In this document: positions 16,119-24,387 of the stretch, in pieces | How positions within the stretch are numbered: position 1 is the stretch's first letter | How the letters are laid out: every line of letters starts with the position of its first letter | From: Actinomycetota bacterium | Lineage (GTDB): Bacteria; Actinomycetota; Actinomycetes; Actinomycetales; Microbacteriaceae | Length of the DNA: 37,619 nt | NCBI GenBank assembly: GCA_947450345.1 | Contig: CANFVD010000013.1 | Coordinates: 1 to 37,619, forward strand | Direction of reading: 5' to 3' | Program-made: the position numbers and the translations under genes | The notes under the pieces: model-generated | Seen by the model: the letters and a program-made list of their open reading frames with translations, nothing else | Told to the model about the DNA's origin: nothing | Databases searched by the model: none

Positions 16119-17585
16119 TCACGCAAACGGGTTGGGCGTCATGGTGTACTTCACCGAGAGATACTCAAAGATTCCCTCAGCGCCACCCTCGCGACCCAGA
16201 CCCGACTGCTTCACGCCGCCAAACGGCGCCGACGCGTTCGACATCACGCCGACGTTCAAGCCCATCATGGCAGTCTGCAAGCGCTCGATGAGACGCTGGC
16301 CGCGTGCCAAATCCTGCGTGAACACGTAGCCCGCCAAACCGTACTCGGTGCTGTTGGCGATGTCGATGGCTTCGTTCTCGTCGATAAAGGTAGTGATGGA
16401 GAGCACCGGGCCAAAGATTTCCTCAGTGAGGATCTTGCTTCCCTTGGTGACGCCCGTGACCACAGTGGGCTCGTAGAACGAACCCACACGGTCGACCTTC
16501 TTGCCACCTGTGGTGACCGTGGCACCCTTGGCCACGGCGTCCTGCACGAGCTCGTCGGCCTTGGCGACGGCCTTATCGTCGATGAGCGGGCCAATAATGA
16601 CGCCGTCTTCGGTGCCTCGACCAATCGGGAACTTCTTGACGCGCTCGGTCACCTTGGCGGCGAACTCATCTGCCACAGAGGCGTGCACGATGAATCGGTT
16701 GGCTGCGGTGCAGGCCTGCCCAATGTTGCGGAACTTCGCTGCCAGAGCACCCTCAACAGCCTTGTCCAGATCGGCATCCTCAAACACGATGAACGGGGCG
16801 TTGCCACCGAGCTCCATGGAGGTGCGTAGTACGTTCTCGGCGGCCTGCTTCATGAGCGTGACGCCGACGGGTGTGGAACCGGTGAACGAGACCTTGCGCA
16901 GGCGCGGGTCGGCGATGATGGGCGTCGACAGTGCCGACGAGGTGCTCGTAGTGAACACATTCACGACACCCTTGGGCACACCCACTTCTTCGAGGATCTT
17001 GACGAAGTAGAGCGTGGTGAGCGGGGTCAGTGTGGCCGGCTTGATGACGACCGTGTTACCGGCAGCGAGCGCGGGACCAATCTTGCGCGTGGCCATGGCC
17101 AGCGGGAAGTTCCAGGGCGTGATGAGGAAGCAGGGGCCCACCGGCAGGTACGACACAATGGCGCGACCAGTGTTCTCGGGGTTGATGCTGTAGCGGCCCG
17201 TAATGCGCACGGCTTCTTCGGCAAACCAGCGCAGGAACTCCGACGCGTAGTTGACCTCGCCGATGGCCTCCGGAAGCGGCTTGCCCATTTCGATGGTCAT
17301 GAGTAGGGCAAACTCTTCCTTGAGTTCCTGAACGCGCTCAAAAGCCTTGCGCAGAAGCTCGCCACGAACACGAGGAGCGGTCTGCGCCCACTCGTCCTGG
17401 GTGGCAACAGCAGCATCGAGGCAACGGATGCCGTCTTCGGGCTGGGCATCGGCGATGTGGGCAAGAACCTCACCGGTGGCGGGGTCGGTGACGGGGATTG
17501 TCTTGCCGCCCGTGGCGTCTTGCCAGACGCCATCAATGTAGAGCTGCGTGGGAACCTTCGCGAGCAGATCCTTTTCGGAAATCAT
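16119..17585 (-). CDS. NAD(P)-dependent succinate-semialdehyde-type dehydrogenase
   Basis: This 488-residue aldehyde dehydrogenase would oxidise an omega-oxo acid or similar aldehyde to a dicarboxylate. The catalytic residues are Glu258 in MELGGN and Cys292 in [17 protein letters not shown] and EEIFGPV are also family hallmarks. The overall pattern fits the SSADH (GabD) group. The ATG at 17585 was chosen because upstream residues have no family similarity. In a BVMO pathway an enzyme of this type would oxidise the semialdehyde produced after lactone opening, as ChnE does in cyclohexanol degradation. The role here is inferred from context, and GABA metabolism is an alternative. Confidence 0.9.
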   Translation of the reverse strand: MISEKDLLAKVPTQLYIDGVWQDATGGKTIPVTDPATGEVLAHIADAQPEDGIRCLDAAVATQDEWAQTAPRVRGELLRKAFERVQELKEEFALLMTIEMGKPLPEAIGEVNYASEFLRWFAEEAVRITGRYSINPENTGRAIVSYLPVGPCFLITPWNFPLAMATRKIGPALAAGNTVVIKPATLTPLTTLYFVKILEEVGVPKGVVNVFTTSTSSALSTPIIADPRLRKVSFTGSTPVGVTLMKQAAENVLRTSMELGGNAPFIVFEDADLDKAVEGALAAKFRNIGQACTAANRFIVHASVADEFAAKVTERVKKFPIGRGTEDGVIIGPLIDDKAVAKADELVQDAVAKGATVTTGGKKVDRVGSFYEPTVVTGVTKGSKILTEEIFGPVLSITTFIDENEAIDIANSTEYGLAGYVFTQDLARGQRLIERLQTAMMGLNVGVMSNASAPFGGVKQSGLGREGGAEGIFEYLSVKYTMTPNPFA

Positions 17586-17764
17586 CGCCAACCGCCTGTT
17601 CTTGTGAGTATCGAAACAGTGCCAACAAGGCACCCTGACAGCCTAAAGGCTCTACGTGAGCCTGTTTTGCCGGTCAGGCGGACCTTTCACTGGTTTTCGT
17701 TAGATGTTGCGCGCGCAGGCAAGGAGGCAAGCAGTCCAGCCGGCAAGCCGGCCATCCAGTGGTC

Positions 17765-19237
17765 CTAAGCCACCTCGAAAGCTGCTACGTCAAATGTGCC
17801 GTTCGACTCTCGGAACGCGTAGGCGTAATCCGGCCACGTCACGGTGAGTTGATTCGTCCGCGGATCGACATACCAATTGGTGCATCCACCGGCAAGCCAC
17901 ACTGTACCCTGACTTCGGTGGCGGACGCGGGCAACATATGACTCCTCGGCATCGCGACGTGTCTCAACCACAGAAATGTCCTGCGTGCGCATGTAGGCGA
18001 GCACCTGAATGATGAACTCCACCTGGCTTTCGACAACGAAAATGACTGAGTTGTGGCCTAAACCAGTATTCGGTCCGTTCATGATGAAGAGATTGGGGAA
18101 ACCCGCCAGAGTCACCGAGGAAAATGCCATCATGCCGTCGGACCAGTGCTCTGCCAAAGACCTTCCGCGAGCGGTAATGAGCGGAGCAAAGGGCGGCTCC
18201 ACGGCTTCGAATCCCGTGGCACAGATGATCACGTCGACCTCGAACGAATTTCCTGCTGTGCTCACAACAAGATTGCCCTCAACGCGCTCGAGCCCGGCAG
18301 CCTCGAGCGTCACATTCTCTTTCTGCAGAGACGGGTAGTACGCGTTCGAAATGAGGATTCGTTTGCAACCAATCTCATAGTCAGGCGTGAGTTTGGCATT
18401 CAATACCGGGTCGGCGACTTGTGACGTTCGATGACCGTTGGCCAATGCGTAGGCTTGGGCGATGGCGCTGGGTATTGCGCGTCGTTGGGCATAGTTGTAC
18501 TCCATGCCCCAAAAGAGATCCGCCCTGAGCTCCTCCATAAGTTCTGGAGAGCGTTCAAAAGCTCGCTGTTCCGCATCGGTATAGGCGCGATCTGGTCGGG
18601 GTATCACGTAGGGCGCCGAGCGTTGCAGAACAACCAGTTCGCTTGCCGTCTCGGCTACGCCCGGCGTGATTTGAATCGCGGATGCTCCTGACCCAATGAC
18701 CGCGACGCGCTTGCCAGAAAAATCAACGTCGTGGTTCCATTCGGCTGAGTGCATCAGCTGTCCTGAGAAATCGGTCAGACCCGGGATGTCGGGATACTTT
18801 GCATCGGCCAAGTGGCCCATTGCTGTTACCAGCACGTTGCAGATAAAGTCACCCTTTGTCGTTGTGATGTGCCAGGCCTGGGATGCATCGTCCCATGCGG
18901 CCGATGTGAGAGCAGCACCGAACCGAATGTGTGGCAGCAGACCCTCGTCGCGCGCGGTCTCTTGCAGGTATCCCCAAATCTCTCCTCCGGGTGCGAAGAC
19001 GCGGCTCCAATTTGGCTTCAGTCGAAATGAGAACGAATACAAATGTGAGGGAACGTCGCACGCCACACCGGGATAGGTGTTGTCGCGCCAGGTCCCACCC
19101 ACGTCATCAGCGCGGTCAATCAAAAGAAAGTCATTGTCTCCCCCACGCTTCATGCGCGTCGACAAACCCAGACCCGCGAATCCTGTGCCGATGATCAGGG
19201 TTCGTGTCTTTTCCGGCGTTGTTGTGGCCTTCGTCAT
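17765..19237 (-). CDS. BVMO-like flavin monooxygenase
   Basis: This 490-residue flavoprotein belongs to the class B monooxygenases. It has GTGFAG (residues 17-22) for FAD, GTWRDNTYPG, and the second Rossmann motif GSGASA. The BVMO fingerprint at about residues 156-167 reads FSGQLMHSAEWN: the conserved His is present but the last position is Asn rather than Pro or Asp. The protein is shorter than typical BVMOs. It probably oxidises a ketone to an ester or lactone, but N- or S-oxidation cannot be ruled out. Its ATG overlaps the preceding hydrolase stop (TAATG), which ties the two enzymes to one pathway. Confidence 0.88.
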   Translation of the reverse strand: MTKATTTPEKTRTLIIGTGFAGLGLSTRMKRGGDNDFLLIDRADDVGGTWRDNTYPGVACDVPSHLYSFSFRLKPNWSRVFAPGGEIWGYLQETARDEGLLPHIRFGAALTSAAWDDASQAWHITTTKGDFICNVLVTAMGHLADAKYPDIPGLTDFSGQLMHSAEWNHDVDFSGKRVAVIGSGASAIQITPGVAETASELVVLQRSAPYVIPRPDRAYTDAEQRAFERSPELMEELRADLFWGMEYNYAQRRAIPSAIAQAYALANGHRTSQVADPVLNAKLTPDYEIGCKRILISNAYYPSLQKENVTLEAAGLERVEGNLVVSTAGNSFEVDVIICATGFEAVEPPFAPLITARGRSLAEHWSDGMMAFSSVTLAGFPNLFIMNGPNTGLGHNSVIFVVESQVEFIIQVLAYMRTQDISVVETRRDAEESYVARVRHRSQGTVWLAGGCTNWYVDPRTNQLTVTWPDYAYAFRESNGTFDVAAFEVA

Positions 19238-20097
19238 TACGGCTTCAGTTCAGGGATAACAGCGCCAGCCGGATACCTGCCAGGTGCAGTGGTGAATTGT
19301 TCGATGACGCGGAGGAGTTCCGCAGGGCGCTCAAAAACAACTGCGTGACCTGAGGAAATCTCCGTGTAACGTGCATTGTCGATGGCGCCAAAAAGGTACT
19401 TCTGATGCCGCACGGGAACCATCTGGTCGTACGTGCACCCCACGATGACCGTGGGCGCGTGAATGCGTGAGAGCTCGTCGCGTATGTCGATGCGCCGATT
19501 AAGTTCCATTTGAGCGTCGGTAAACGGAGTGATGACCACGCCATCGATGACGGGCTGAATCTCGTCGCGCGTGCGCGCAGCGAGAAATGGTCCACCAAAT
19601 GCGGAATACACGCTGAATTCCTTGATGAGGTCGGCGCCACTCACTCGAAGCCCGCGCCACACCTCATTGCGCAGCACCTGTTGCGTATCGGTCTGCGCCC
19701 AGCCACAGACGAGCGTGAGGCTGTGAATCAGGTCGGGATGCTTGGCGGCGACAACGGCAGTCACAACCGCACCCAGCGAATACCCCACGAGAGCGGCGCG
19801 TTCACCGTTCAGCGCGTGTGTCATGACCCCTGCGACCTGATCAACAAAGTCGCTGATTTGCAGGTCGTGAGCCCCTCGGCCTACGGGATCTGCCAGCGTG
19901 ATGGCAATCACCCGTCCCCGAGTGGCCAGCAATGGGTAAATGTAACCGAAGTGCGTTGCGGGTGAGCCACCCGTGCCGTGCACGAGCACGATGGGTGTGC
20001 GACCGTCACCGGGATCACGGGAGTCCTCAAACGAAATAGGGGTGCCGTCGGCATCAACGACCCCTGTTACCGCGCCAGGTACAAGGGTTGTCGTCAT
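19237..20097 (-). CDS. Alpha/beta hydrolase (probable lactonase or esterase)
   Basis: This 286-residue alpha/beta hydrolase has VLVHGTGGSP as oxyanion-hole segment and nucleophile motif GYSLG with Ser107. A late SGHAVVFE provides the catalytic His, and GCTYDQMVP the probable acid. It lies between the cyclase-family gene and the BVMO gene and overlaps both (ATGA at its start, TAATG at its end). This coupling suggests it acts on the BVMO product, for example by opening a lactone. The family also includes C-C hydrolases, which cannot be excluded from sequence alone. Confidence 0.88.
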   Translation of the reverse strand: MTTTLVPGAVTGVVDADGTPISFEDSRDPGDGRTPIVLVHGTGGSPATHFGYIYPLLATRGRVIAITLADPVGRGAHDLQISDFVDQVAGVMTHALNGERAALVGYSLGAVVTAVVAAKHPDLIHSLTLVCGWAQTDTQQVLRNEVWRGLRVSGADLIKEFSVYSAFGGPFLAARTRDEIQPVIDGVVITPFTDAQMELNRRIDIRDELSRIHAPTVIVGCTYDQMVPVRHQKYLFGAIDNARYTEISSGHAVVFERPAELLRVIEQFTTAPGRYPAGAVIPELKP

Positions 20098-21059
20098 TTG
20101 ACCACAACGGGGTTGACCGGGGCGCCGGTTGCCTCATGAATTTTGAGCGGAGCCGCGGTATACAGGAATGTGTACTGACCGTCGCTGGCACAATCGTTGG
20201 CGAGCGGGGTGAGGTTGAGGATTTCGGTAAAGACCACGCCAAGGTTACGCATGAGGGCTTGGTGAAGGGGGAGACTGAGCCCCGTACCCGGATCAACCGT
20301 GACCTCGTTGGCGATCGTGTCGGTGACCCAGTTGGGGATCTCCATGTCGTGAAACCACTGCACGAGTTCGGGAGAGTAGGTCAGACCGGGTTCGATAAAG
20401 TCACTTCCCGAGAACTTGGCTGATTCGCCGTCGTAGTACGACGCGACCCATCCGGTGTGCACCAACAGGATGTCGCGCTTGTGAATCTCGGCGCCCTGCG
20501 ATGCGGCGCACGCCACGAGATCTTCGTGCGTGAAGGTCTCACCGGGGTCGAGTACGCGCTTGCCACGAAACTTGGCCATATCTAGAAGAATGCCTCTGCC
20601 GACGACGCCGTGTTCAGCAATGGGCACGATACTCGCGATGGAATGACCACCCACGGTGGTGTCTGCCGAGTAGCCGTTCCACACCTGGCCGTCGTGCCAC
20701 GCGTGAGCCAGTGCGTCGTACTGACTCGAGGACTGAATATCCATCACGAGCATGTCGTCTGAATAGCCAACTCCGCCGGGAATGGGGATCCCTTTACCTG
20801 CTGCCCAGTGCCCGTGATCAATGGAGTTAACGCGGCGTGCCGGTCGCCGCCCTGGCCACATGGGCTCGCCCTGCGGATTGCCAATGACGAGTCCGAGCGT
20901 GAACGACTTGCCGGAGCGGATTTCGGCGGCGCCGGCCAGCGCCTCGGCCTGCCCCAAGTAATTGAGACAGCCGATTTCGTCGTTCGGCCCCCACCTGCCC
21001 CAGTTCTTGGGAGAGTCCTTGAGGAATTCCGCAAACATCGGCGGTTCGTTGTCTGCCAT
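20094..21059 (-). CDS. Cyclase-family (kynurenine formamidase-like) hydrolase
   Basis: This 321-residue protein resembles the cyclase family (PF04199), metal-dependent hydrolases acting on amides, isatin or lactone-like bonds. The core motif reads SSSQYDALAH, with Asp115 and His119 as expected metal ligands, followed by WHDGQVWNGY. The histidine that usually precedes this motif (HxGTHxD) is replaced by QSSSQ, a pattern I associate with an actinobacterial subgroup. Later PGETFTHEDLVA and HTGWVASYYDG fit the family. The ATG at 21059 follows AGGAAGG. It overlaps the downstream hydrolase by ATGA. It could open a ring in the same pathway; the substrate is unknown. Confidence 0.8.
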   Translation of the reverse strand: MADNEPPMFAEFLKDSPKNWGRWGPNDEIGCLNYLGQAEALAGAAEIRSGKSFTLGLVIGNPQGEPMWPGRRPARRVNSIDHGHWAAGKGIPIPGGVGYSDDMLVMDIQSSSQYDALAHAWHDGQVWNGYSADTTVGGHSIASIVPIAEHGVVGRGILLDMAKFRGKRVLDPGETFTHEDLVACAASQGAEIHKRDILLVHTGWVASYYDGESAKFSGSDFIEPGLTYSPELVQWFHDMEIPNWVTDTIANEVTVDPGTGLSLPLHQALMRNLGVVFTEILNLTPLANDCASDGQYTFLYTAAPLKIHEATGAPVNPVVVK

Positions 21060-21096
21060 GGTCTGCCTTCCTATTGCGTTCGGGGGTAATGACAAA

Positions 21097-21855
21097 TCAG
21101 TAAGTGGCGCGTCCGCCGGAAAGGTCGTAGATAGCGCCCGTAGAGAAGGAGACTCGGTTGCTCGCCAGGAACGCGATGAGTTCGGCAGCCTCTTCGGGTT
21201 CCCCCATACGTCCCATCGGAATGCGGCCAAGAAGACTATTGCGCACGTCATCGGTGAACCACGGCTCGTTTACCATCGATGAGGCGATGAGCGCGGGCGC
21301 AATGGCGTTGACGATGATGCCCGTCGTGGCCAATTCTTTGCCCAACGTTTTTGTCATCGCGATCACACCTCCCTTGGCAGCTGCGTACCCTCCCGCGAGC
21401 GCATGACCCTCCATACCGGCGGCGGAGCCCACATTGACGATGCGGCCATATCCCCGCTCGATCATGCCCGGCACCGCGGCGCGAATCATCATGAACTGGC
21501 TGGTGAGGTTGATGCTGACGTCGCGGCTAAAAGTGGCCACGTCAACTTCCCACAGCGGAACTTGTGCACTCCCCATTCCCGCGTTGTTGACCAGGATGTC
21601 GAGAGATCCAAACGCTTCGAGAGTCGCGTTCACAAGTCGTGGTGCCAGCGATTCGTCGGAGACATCACCGTCGTGAGCCAGCGCAACTCCGCCCGCGTCA
21701 ACAATGTCACCGGCAACTTTCTCTGCCGCTTCGCGGTTGAGATCCTGGACGACGACTCGGGCTCCGCCACGTGACAGCCGATGCGCCGTTGCGCGACCGA
21801 TGCCACTACCGGCACCCGTGACGAGTGCCACCTGACCGGCGAACTCTTGATCCAT
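21097..21855 (-). CDS. SDR-family oxidoreductase, first gene of the island 2 operon
   Basis: This 252-residue classical SDR has the cofactor motif TGAGSGIG near the N-terminus, VNNAG in the middle and the C-terminal DLSGGRATY. The catalytic Ser-Tyr-Lys is in the NVGSAAGMEGHA and YAAAK segments. It is FabG-like but is more likely a catabolic alcohol dehydrogenase given the operon. It leads the minus-strand operon SDR-cyclase-hydrolase-BVMO-aldehyde dehydrogenase. Its start (21855) is preceded by AGGGAA. One AGTCCA-N5-TGGACT operator begins 14 bases upstream, so the IclR regulator encoded divergently probably controls it. Confidence 0.9.
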   Translation of the reverse strand: MDQEFAGQVALVTGAGSGIGRATAHRLSRGGARVVVQDLNREAAEKVAGDIVDAGGVALAHDGDVSDESLAPRLVNATLEAFGSLDILVNNAGMGSAQVPLWEVDVATFSRDVSINLTSQFMMIRAAVPGMIERGYGRIVNVGSAAGMEGHALAGGYAAAKGGVIAMTKTLGKELATTGIIVNAIAPALIASSMVNEPWFTDDVRNSLLGRIPMGRMGEPEEAAELIAFLASNRVSFSTGAIYDLSGGRATY

Positions 21856-21868
21856 AACAATTCCCTAT

Positions 21869-21885
21869 AGTCCACTAATTGGACT
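21869..21885. promoter_or_regulatory. Operator AGTCCA-N5-TGGACT, SDR side
   Basis: This perfect inverted repeat (spacer CTAAT) lies 14 bases before the minus-strand SDR start codon, next to its ribosome-binding site. The flanks ATAG and TTTTT match those of the second copy at 21978. A regulator bound here would block the SDR operon. Confidence 0.75.
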
Positions 21886-21943
21886 TTTTTGTGTGACTAC
21901 AACGCTGGATGGACTTCACTTAGCGTATATCTTTTCGTGTTAC

Positions 21944-21972
21944 TTGTACATTTGCAAGAAGAGTCCTAGAAT
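21944..21972 (+). promoter_or_regulatory. Promoter of the IclR gene
   Basis: TTGTAC at 21944-21949 and TAGAAT at 21967-21972 are separated by exactly 17 bases, an ideal spacing. Transcription should begin near 21979, at the first bases of the second operator. This would give a 22-base leader with no ribosome-binding site. Confidence 0.65.
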
Positions 21973-21977
21973 TTGAT

Positions 21978-21994
21978 AGTCCAATAAATGGACT
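21978..21994. promoter_or_regulatory. Operator AGTCCA-N5-TGGACT, IclR side
   Basis: A second perfect copy (spacer ATAAA) ends six bases before the IclR start codon and covers the predicted transcription start. This arrangement is expected for autorepression. Confidence 0.75.
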
Positions 21995-22000
21995 TTTTGT

Positions 22001-22798
22001 ATGAATGATTCTGGTGTCATCCCCCGCGCTTCCCGCATTATGCAGGCCATCGCTACTGCGGGCCTTGAAGGTGCCCGGCTGACCGACCTGACGGAATACA
22101 CAGGCCTCTCCCGCCCAACGACACATCGGATTCTCAAAGACCTCGCGGCTGAGGGACTCGTCAGTCAAGATGGTGAATCGTCCCGCTACCGGCTCGGCCA
22201 CGAACTCTTCCTCATGGCGCTGAACGCCCCGTCGCCGGATTGGGATCTGCCGATTTTGCTCGGAATCGCTCAGGAACTAGCTGACGACGTGGGCGACACG
22301 GTATACATATCGGCCCGCGAACTTGCCGGTGTGCGGTATCTCGTGCGCGCAGAGGGCTCATATCCCGTTCGTGCGCTCATGGTCGAGCCAGGTGACGTCA
22401 AACCGTTTACCTCCAGCTACTCGGGGCTCGCGTTGCTTGCGTCGACGGGTGCGGAAGCGCAATCGCGAGCATTGGCAGCGCACCTTACCGATGCCCCCGA
22501 AGGCTGGTGGGACGAGCAGCACTCGGACCGACAAATGCGTGCGCAGATGGAGCAGGTTGTGCGTGCCGGATACTGCGGAGGGCCCGGCTTGGTGATGCCC
22601 GGCGTATCGGGAATGGCAGCACCCGTCTTACGAAACGGCGCCTTACCACTGCTTGCCGTATCGATTTCGGCGATTGATGCGCGTCTGGATGACGAACGAA
22701 TTCGGGAACTAGTTCCTCGACTGCTTCACGCTTCCCGGCATATTGAACGGCTCATCACCCCTCGGGTCGCCACATACTCAGCCAAGGAGAAAAAATGA
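22001..22798 (+). CDS. IclR-family transcriptional regulator
   Basis: This 265-residue DNA-binding protein has an N-terminal winged helix-turn-helix (GARLTDLTEYTGLSRPTTHR, about residues 24-43) and a C-terminal effector-binding domain. Features of the latter include LVRAEGSYPVRALM and the late GVSGMAAPVL segment. IclR proteins often control catabolic operons that lie next to them. Here two identical inverted repeats lie in the divergent promoter, one on each gene's side. The likely ligand is the pathway substrate or an intermediate. The ATG at 22001 has no ribosome-binding site. The stop overlaps the following SDR start by ATGA, so the regulator and that SDR are cotranscribed. Confidence 0.92.
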   Translation: MNDSGVIPRASRIMQAIATAGLEGARLTDLTEYTGLSRPTTHRILKDLAAEGLVSQDGESSRYRLGHELFLMALNAPSPDWDLPILLGIAQELADDVGDTVYISARELAGVRYLVRAEGSYPVRALMVEPGDVKPFTSSYSGLALLASTGAEAQSRALAAHLTDAPEGWWDEQHSDRQMRAQMEQVVRAGYCGGPGLVMPGVSGMAAPVLRNGALPLLAVSISAIDARLDDERIRELVPRLLHASRHIERLITPRVATYSAKEKK

Positions 22799-23580
22799 CC
22801 ATCTCACGACCCACAGCAATCGTTACGGGTGGCAAGCAGGGACTTGGGCTCGGTACCGCCCTCGCTCTCGCCGACCGAGGATTCAACATCGTCATTGTGG
22901 ACCTCGAACCCGCGTCCGAAATTGACCCTGGCGTATTCAACGCCATCAAGCTGAAAGGAGTCGAATTCGAGTACTACCAACTCGACATTGCGGACCTCTC
23001 CGCCCATGACTCCCTCCTTGAGTCGGTACAGCACCGCTTTGGACGCTTGGACTGCCTGGTCAACAATGCCGGAATTGCCGCGCGCCCACTCACCGATGTC
23101 CTCGACCTGAGTCCCGAGGCATTCGATCGCGCCGTAGACATCAATCTGCGTGGGACCTTCTTTCTCACCCAGGCCTTCGCCAACCGGCTTCTCGCCTCGC
23201 CGACCATCGACAATGCTTATCGGAGCATCATCATCGTGAGCTCGATTGCCGCCGAAATGGTGAACATCGACCGAGCACAGTACTGCGTGACCAAGTCCGC
23301 ACTGAGCATGGTGACCAAACTCTTCGCCCAGCGGCTGGGCCGTGAGGGTATCTTCGTGCACGAGATCCGACCGGGTTTCATGCAGACCGCCATGATTGCG
23401 TCGGCAGGTAAAACTCCCGTCGACGAATGGATTGCTGACGGACGCGTCCCCGTGCCTCGCTGGGGCCAGCCTGAGGATGTCGGCGTTGCGATCGCCACGC
23501 TCGCCTCAGGAGATATGCCCTACATGACCGGCCAACCTCTGTGGGTTGCGGGCGGGCTCAACCTGTCGCCGGCACCCTAG
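22795..23580 (+). CDS. SDR-family oxidoreductase, coupled to the IclR gene
   Basis: This 261-residue SDR has the cofactor motif TGGKQGLG, then LVNNAG, SSIAAEM with the catalytic Ser, and YCVTK with the Tyr-Lys pair. GQPLWVAGGLNL at the C-terminus is normal. It starts inside the stop of the IclR gene. The catalytic set is complete, so it is probably active. It may be a second alcohol dehydrogenase of the island 2 pathway with different stereochemistry or substrate from the minus-strand SDR; this is inference. Confidence 0.88.
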   Translation: MTISRPTAIVTGGKQGLGLGTALALADRGFNIVIVDLEPASEIDPGVFNAIKLKGVEFEYYQLDIADLSAHDSLLESVQHRFGRLDCLVNNAGIAARPLTDVLDLSPEAFDRAVDINLRGTFFLTQAFANRLLASPTIDNAYRSIIIVSSIAAEMVNIDRAQYCVTKSALSMVTKLFAQRLGREGIFVHEIRPGFMQTAMIASAGKTPVDEWIADGRVPVPRWGQPEDVGVAIATLASGDMPYMTGQPLWVAGGLNLSPAP

Positions 23581-23646
23581 CGGCAGTTGAGCCACGCAAG
23601 GGGCTGTGCGGGAGTCTGGCCAACCTCTCTTGTCCCACCCGCAAAC

Positions 23647-23683
23647 AGTGAGGGGCCCCACCTCATCGGCGGGGCCCCTCGCT
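23647..23683. terminator. Bidirectional terminator between convergent genes
   Basis: AGTGAGGGGCCCC at 23647-23659 pairs with GGGGCCCCTCGCT at 23671-23683, with one G-T pair and an 11-base loop. It lies between the SDR stop at 23580 and the ABC ATPase stop at 23698, and can serve both strands. Confidence 0.85.
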
Positions 23684-23697
23684 AGAGAACTGTCGAA

Positions 23698-24387
23698 CTA
23701 CTCACCCATGTAGGACTTGCGCATGAGTTCGGCATCGCTCGTGAGCTTCTTGGGCGAACCGTGGTACGACACGCGACCACTGGTGACGACCATGGCATCC
23801 TCGGCGATACCCAGTGCGAGGTGAGCGAACTGCTCAACGAGCAGAACTCCCACGCCTGACTTGGCAATGCCCTCGATGACCGGAAGCAGTCGCATAAATA
23901 CGACGGGAGCCAGACCCAGCGACATCTCGTCGAGCAGAAGGTACTTGGGCTTCGACGCAAACGCGCGAGCCAGCACCACCATCTGCTGTTCACCACCGGA
24001 GAGGAGAACCGTGTTGTTGTTCATGCGCTTCTCAAGCTCGGGGAACAGGGCCATGGCCTCGTCGAAGTCGGACTTCGTCCGAGCCGTGAGCTGCAGGTTC
24101 TCGCGGACGGTGAGCGACGGGAAAATCATGCGTCCCTGCTCCACAATCGCGAGACCGGCGCGTGAGCGCTTGCGCTTTGAGAACTTGGTGATGTCCACAT
24201 CGTTCATCACCACGCTTCCGGAGCTGGGGATAATCACTCCCGCGATGGACTCGATCAGACTGGTCTTGCCAGCACCGTTCGGGCCCACCAGAGTGGTGAT
24301 TTGTCCTGGCTTGACTTCTAGCGTGACGTTGGAAATTACCGGTCCAACACCTCGGCTGACCGTTACATCATTCAGTACGAGACTCAC
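23698..24387 (-). CDS. Branched-chain-amino-acid-type ABC ATPase (LivF-like)
   Basis: This 229-residue ATPase powers a LivFGHM-type importer. It has Walker A GPNGAGKT at about residues 35-42, signature LSGGEQQMVVLARA, and Walker B YLLLDEMSLGL. LALGIAEDAMVV near the end also fits LivF. Its start overlaps the stop of the fused LivM-LivG gene by four bases. Transporters of this family carry branched-chain amino acids, amides, urea or aromatic acids, so the name does not prove the substrate. Placement between catabolic islands suggests uptake of a pathway substrate. Confidence 0.93.
   Translation of the reverse strand: MSLVLNDVTVSRGVGPVISNVTLEVKPGQITTLVGPNGAGKTSLIESIAGVIIPSSGSVVMNDVDITKFSKRKRSRAGLAIVEQGRMIFPSLTVRENLQLTARTKSDFDEAMALFPELEKRMNNNTVLLSGGEQQMVVLARAFASKPKYLLLDEMSLGLAPVVFMRLLPVIEGIAKSGVGVLLVEQFAHLALGIAEDAMVVTSGRVSYHGSPKKLTSDAELMRKSYMGE

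Noticed and set aside
17733-17738. AGTCCA half-site upstream of the aldehyde dehydrogenase gene
   Set aside because: The second half TGGACT is missing at the N5 spacing, so it is not counted as an IclR operator.
17726-17757. Terminator around CCGGC-AA-GCCGG downstream of the second BVMO gene
   Set aside because: The loop is only two bases, the stem is short, and there is no T-run; support is too weak.
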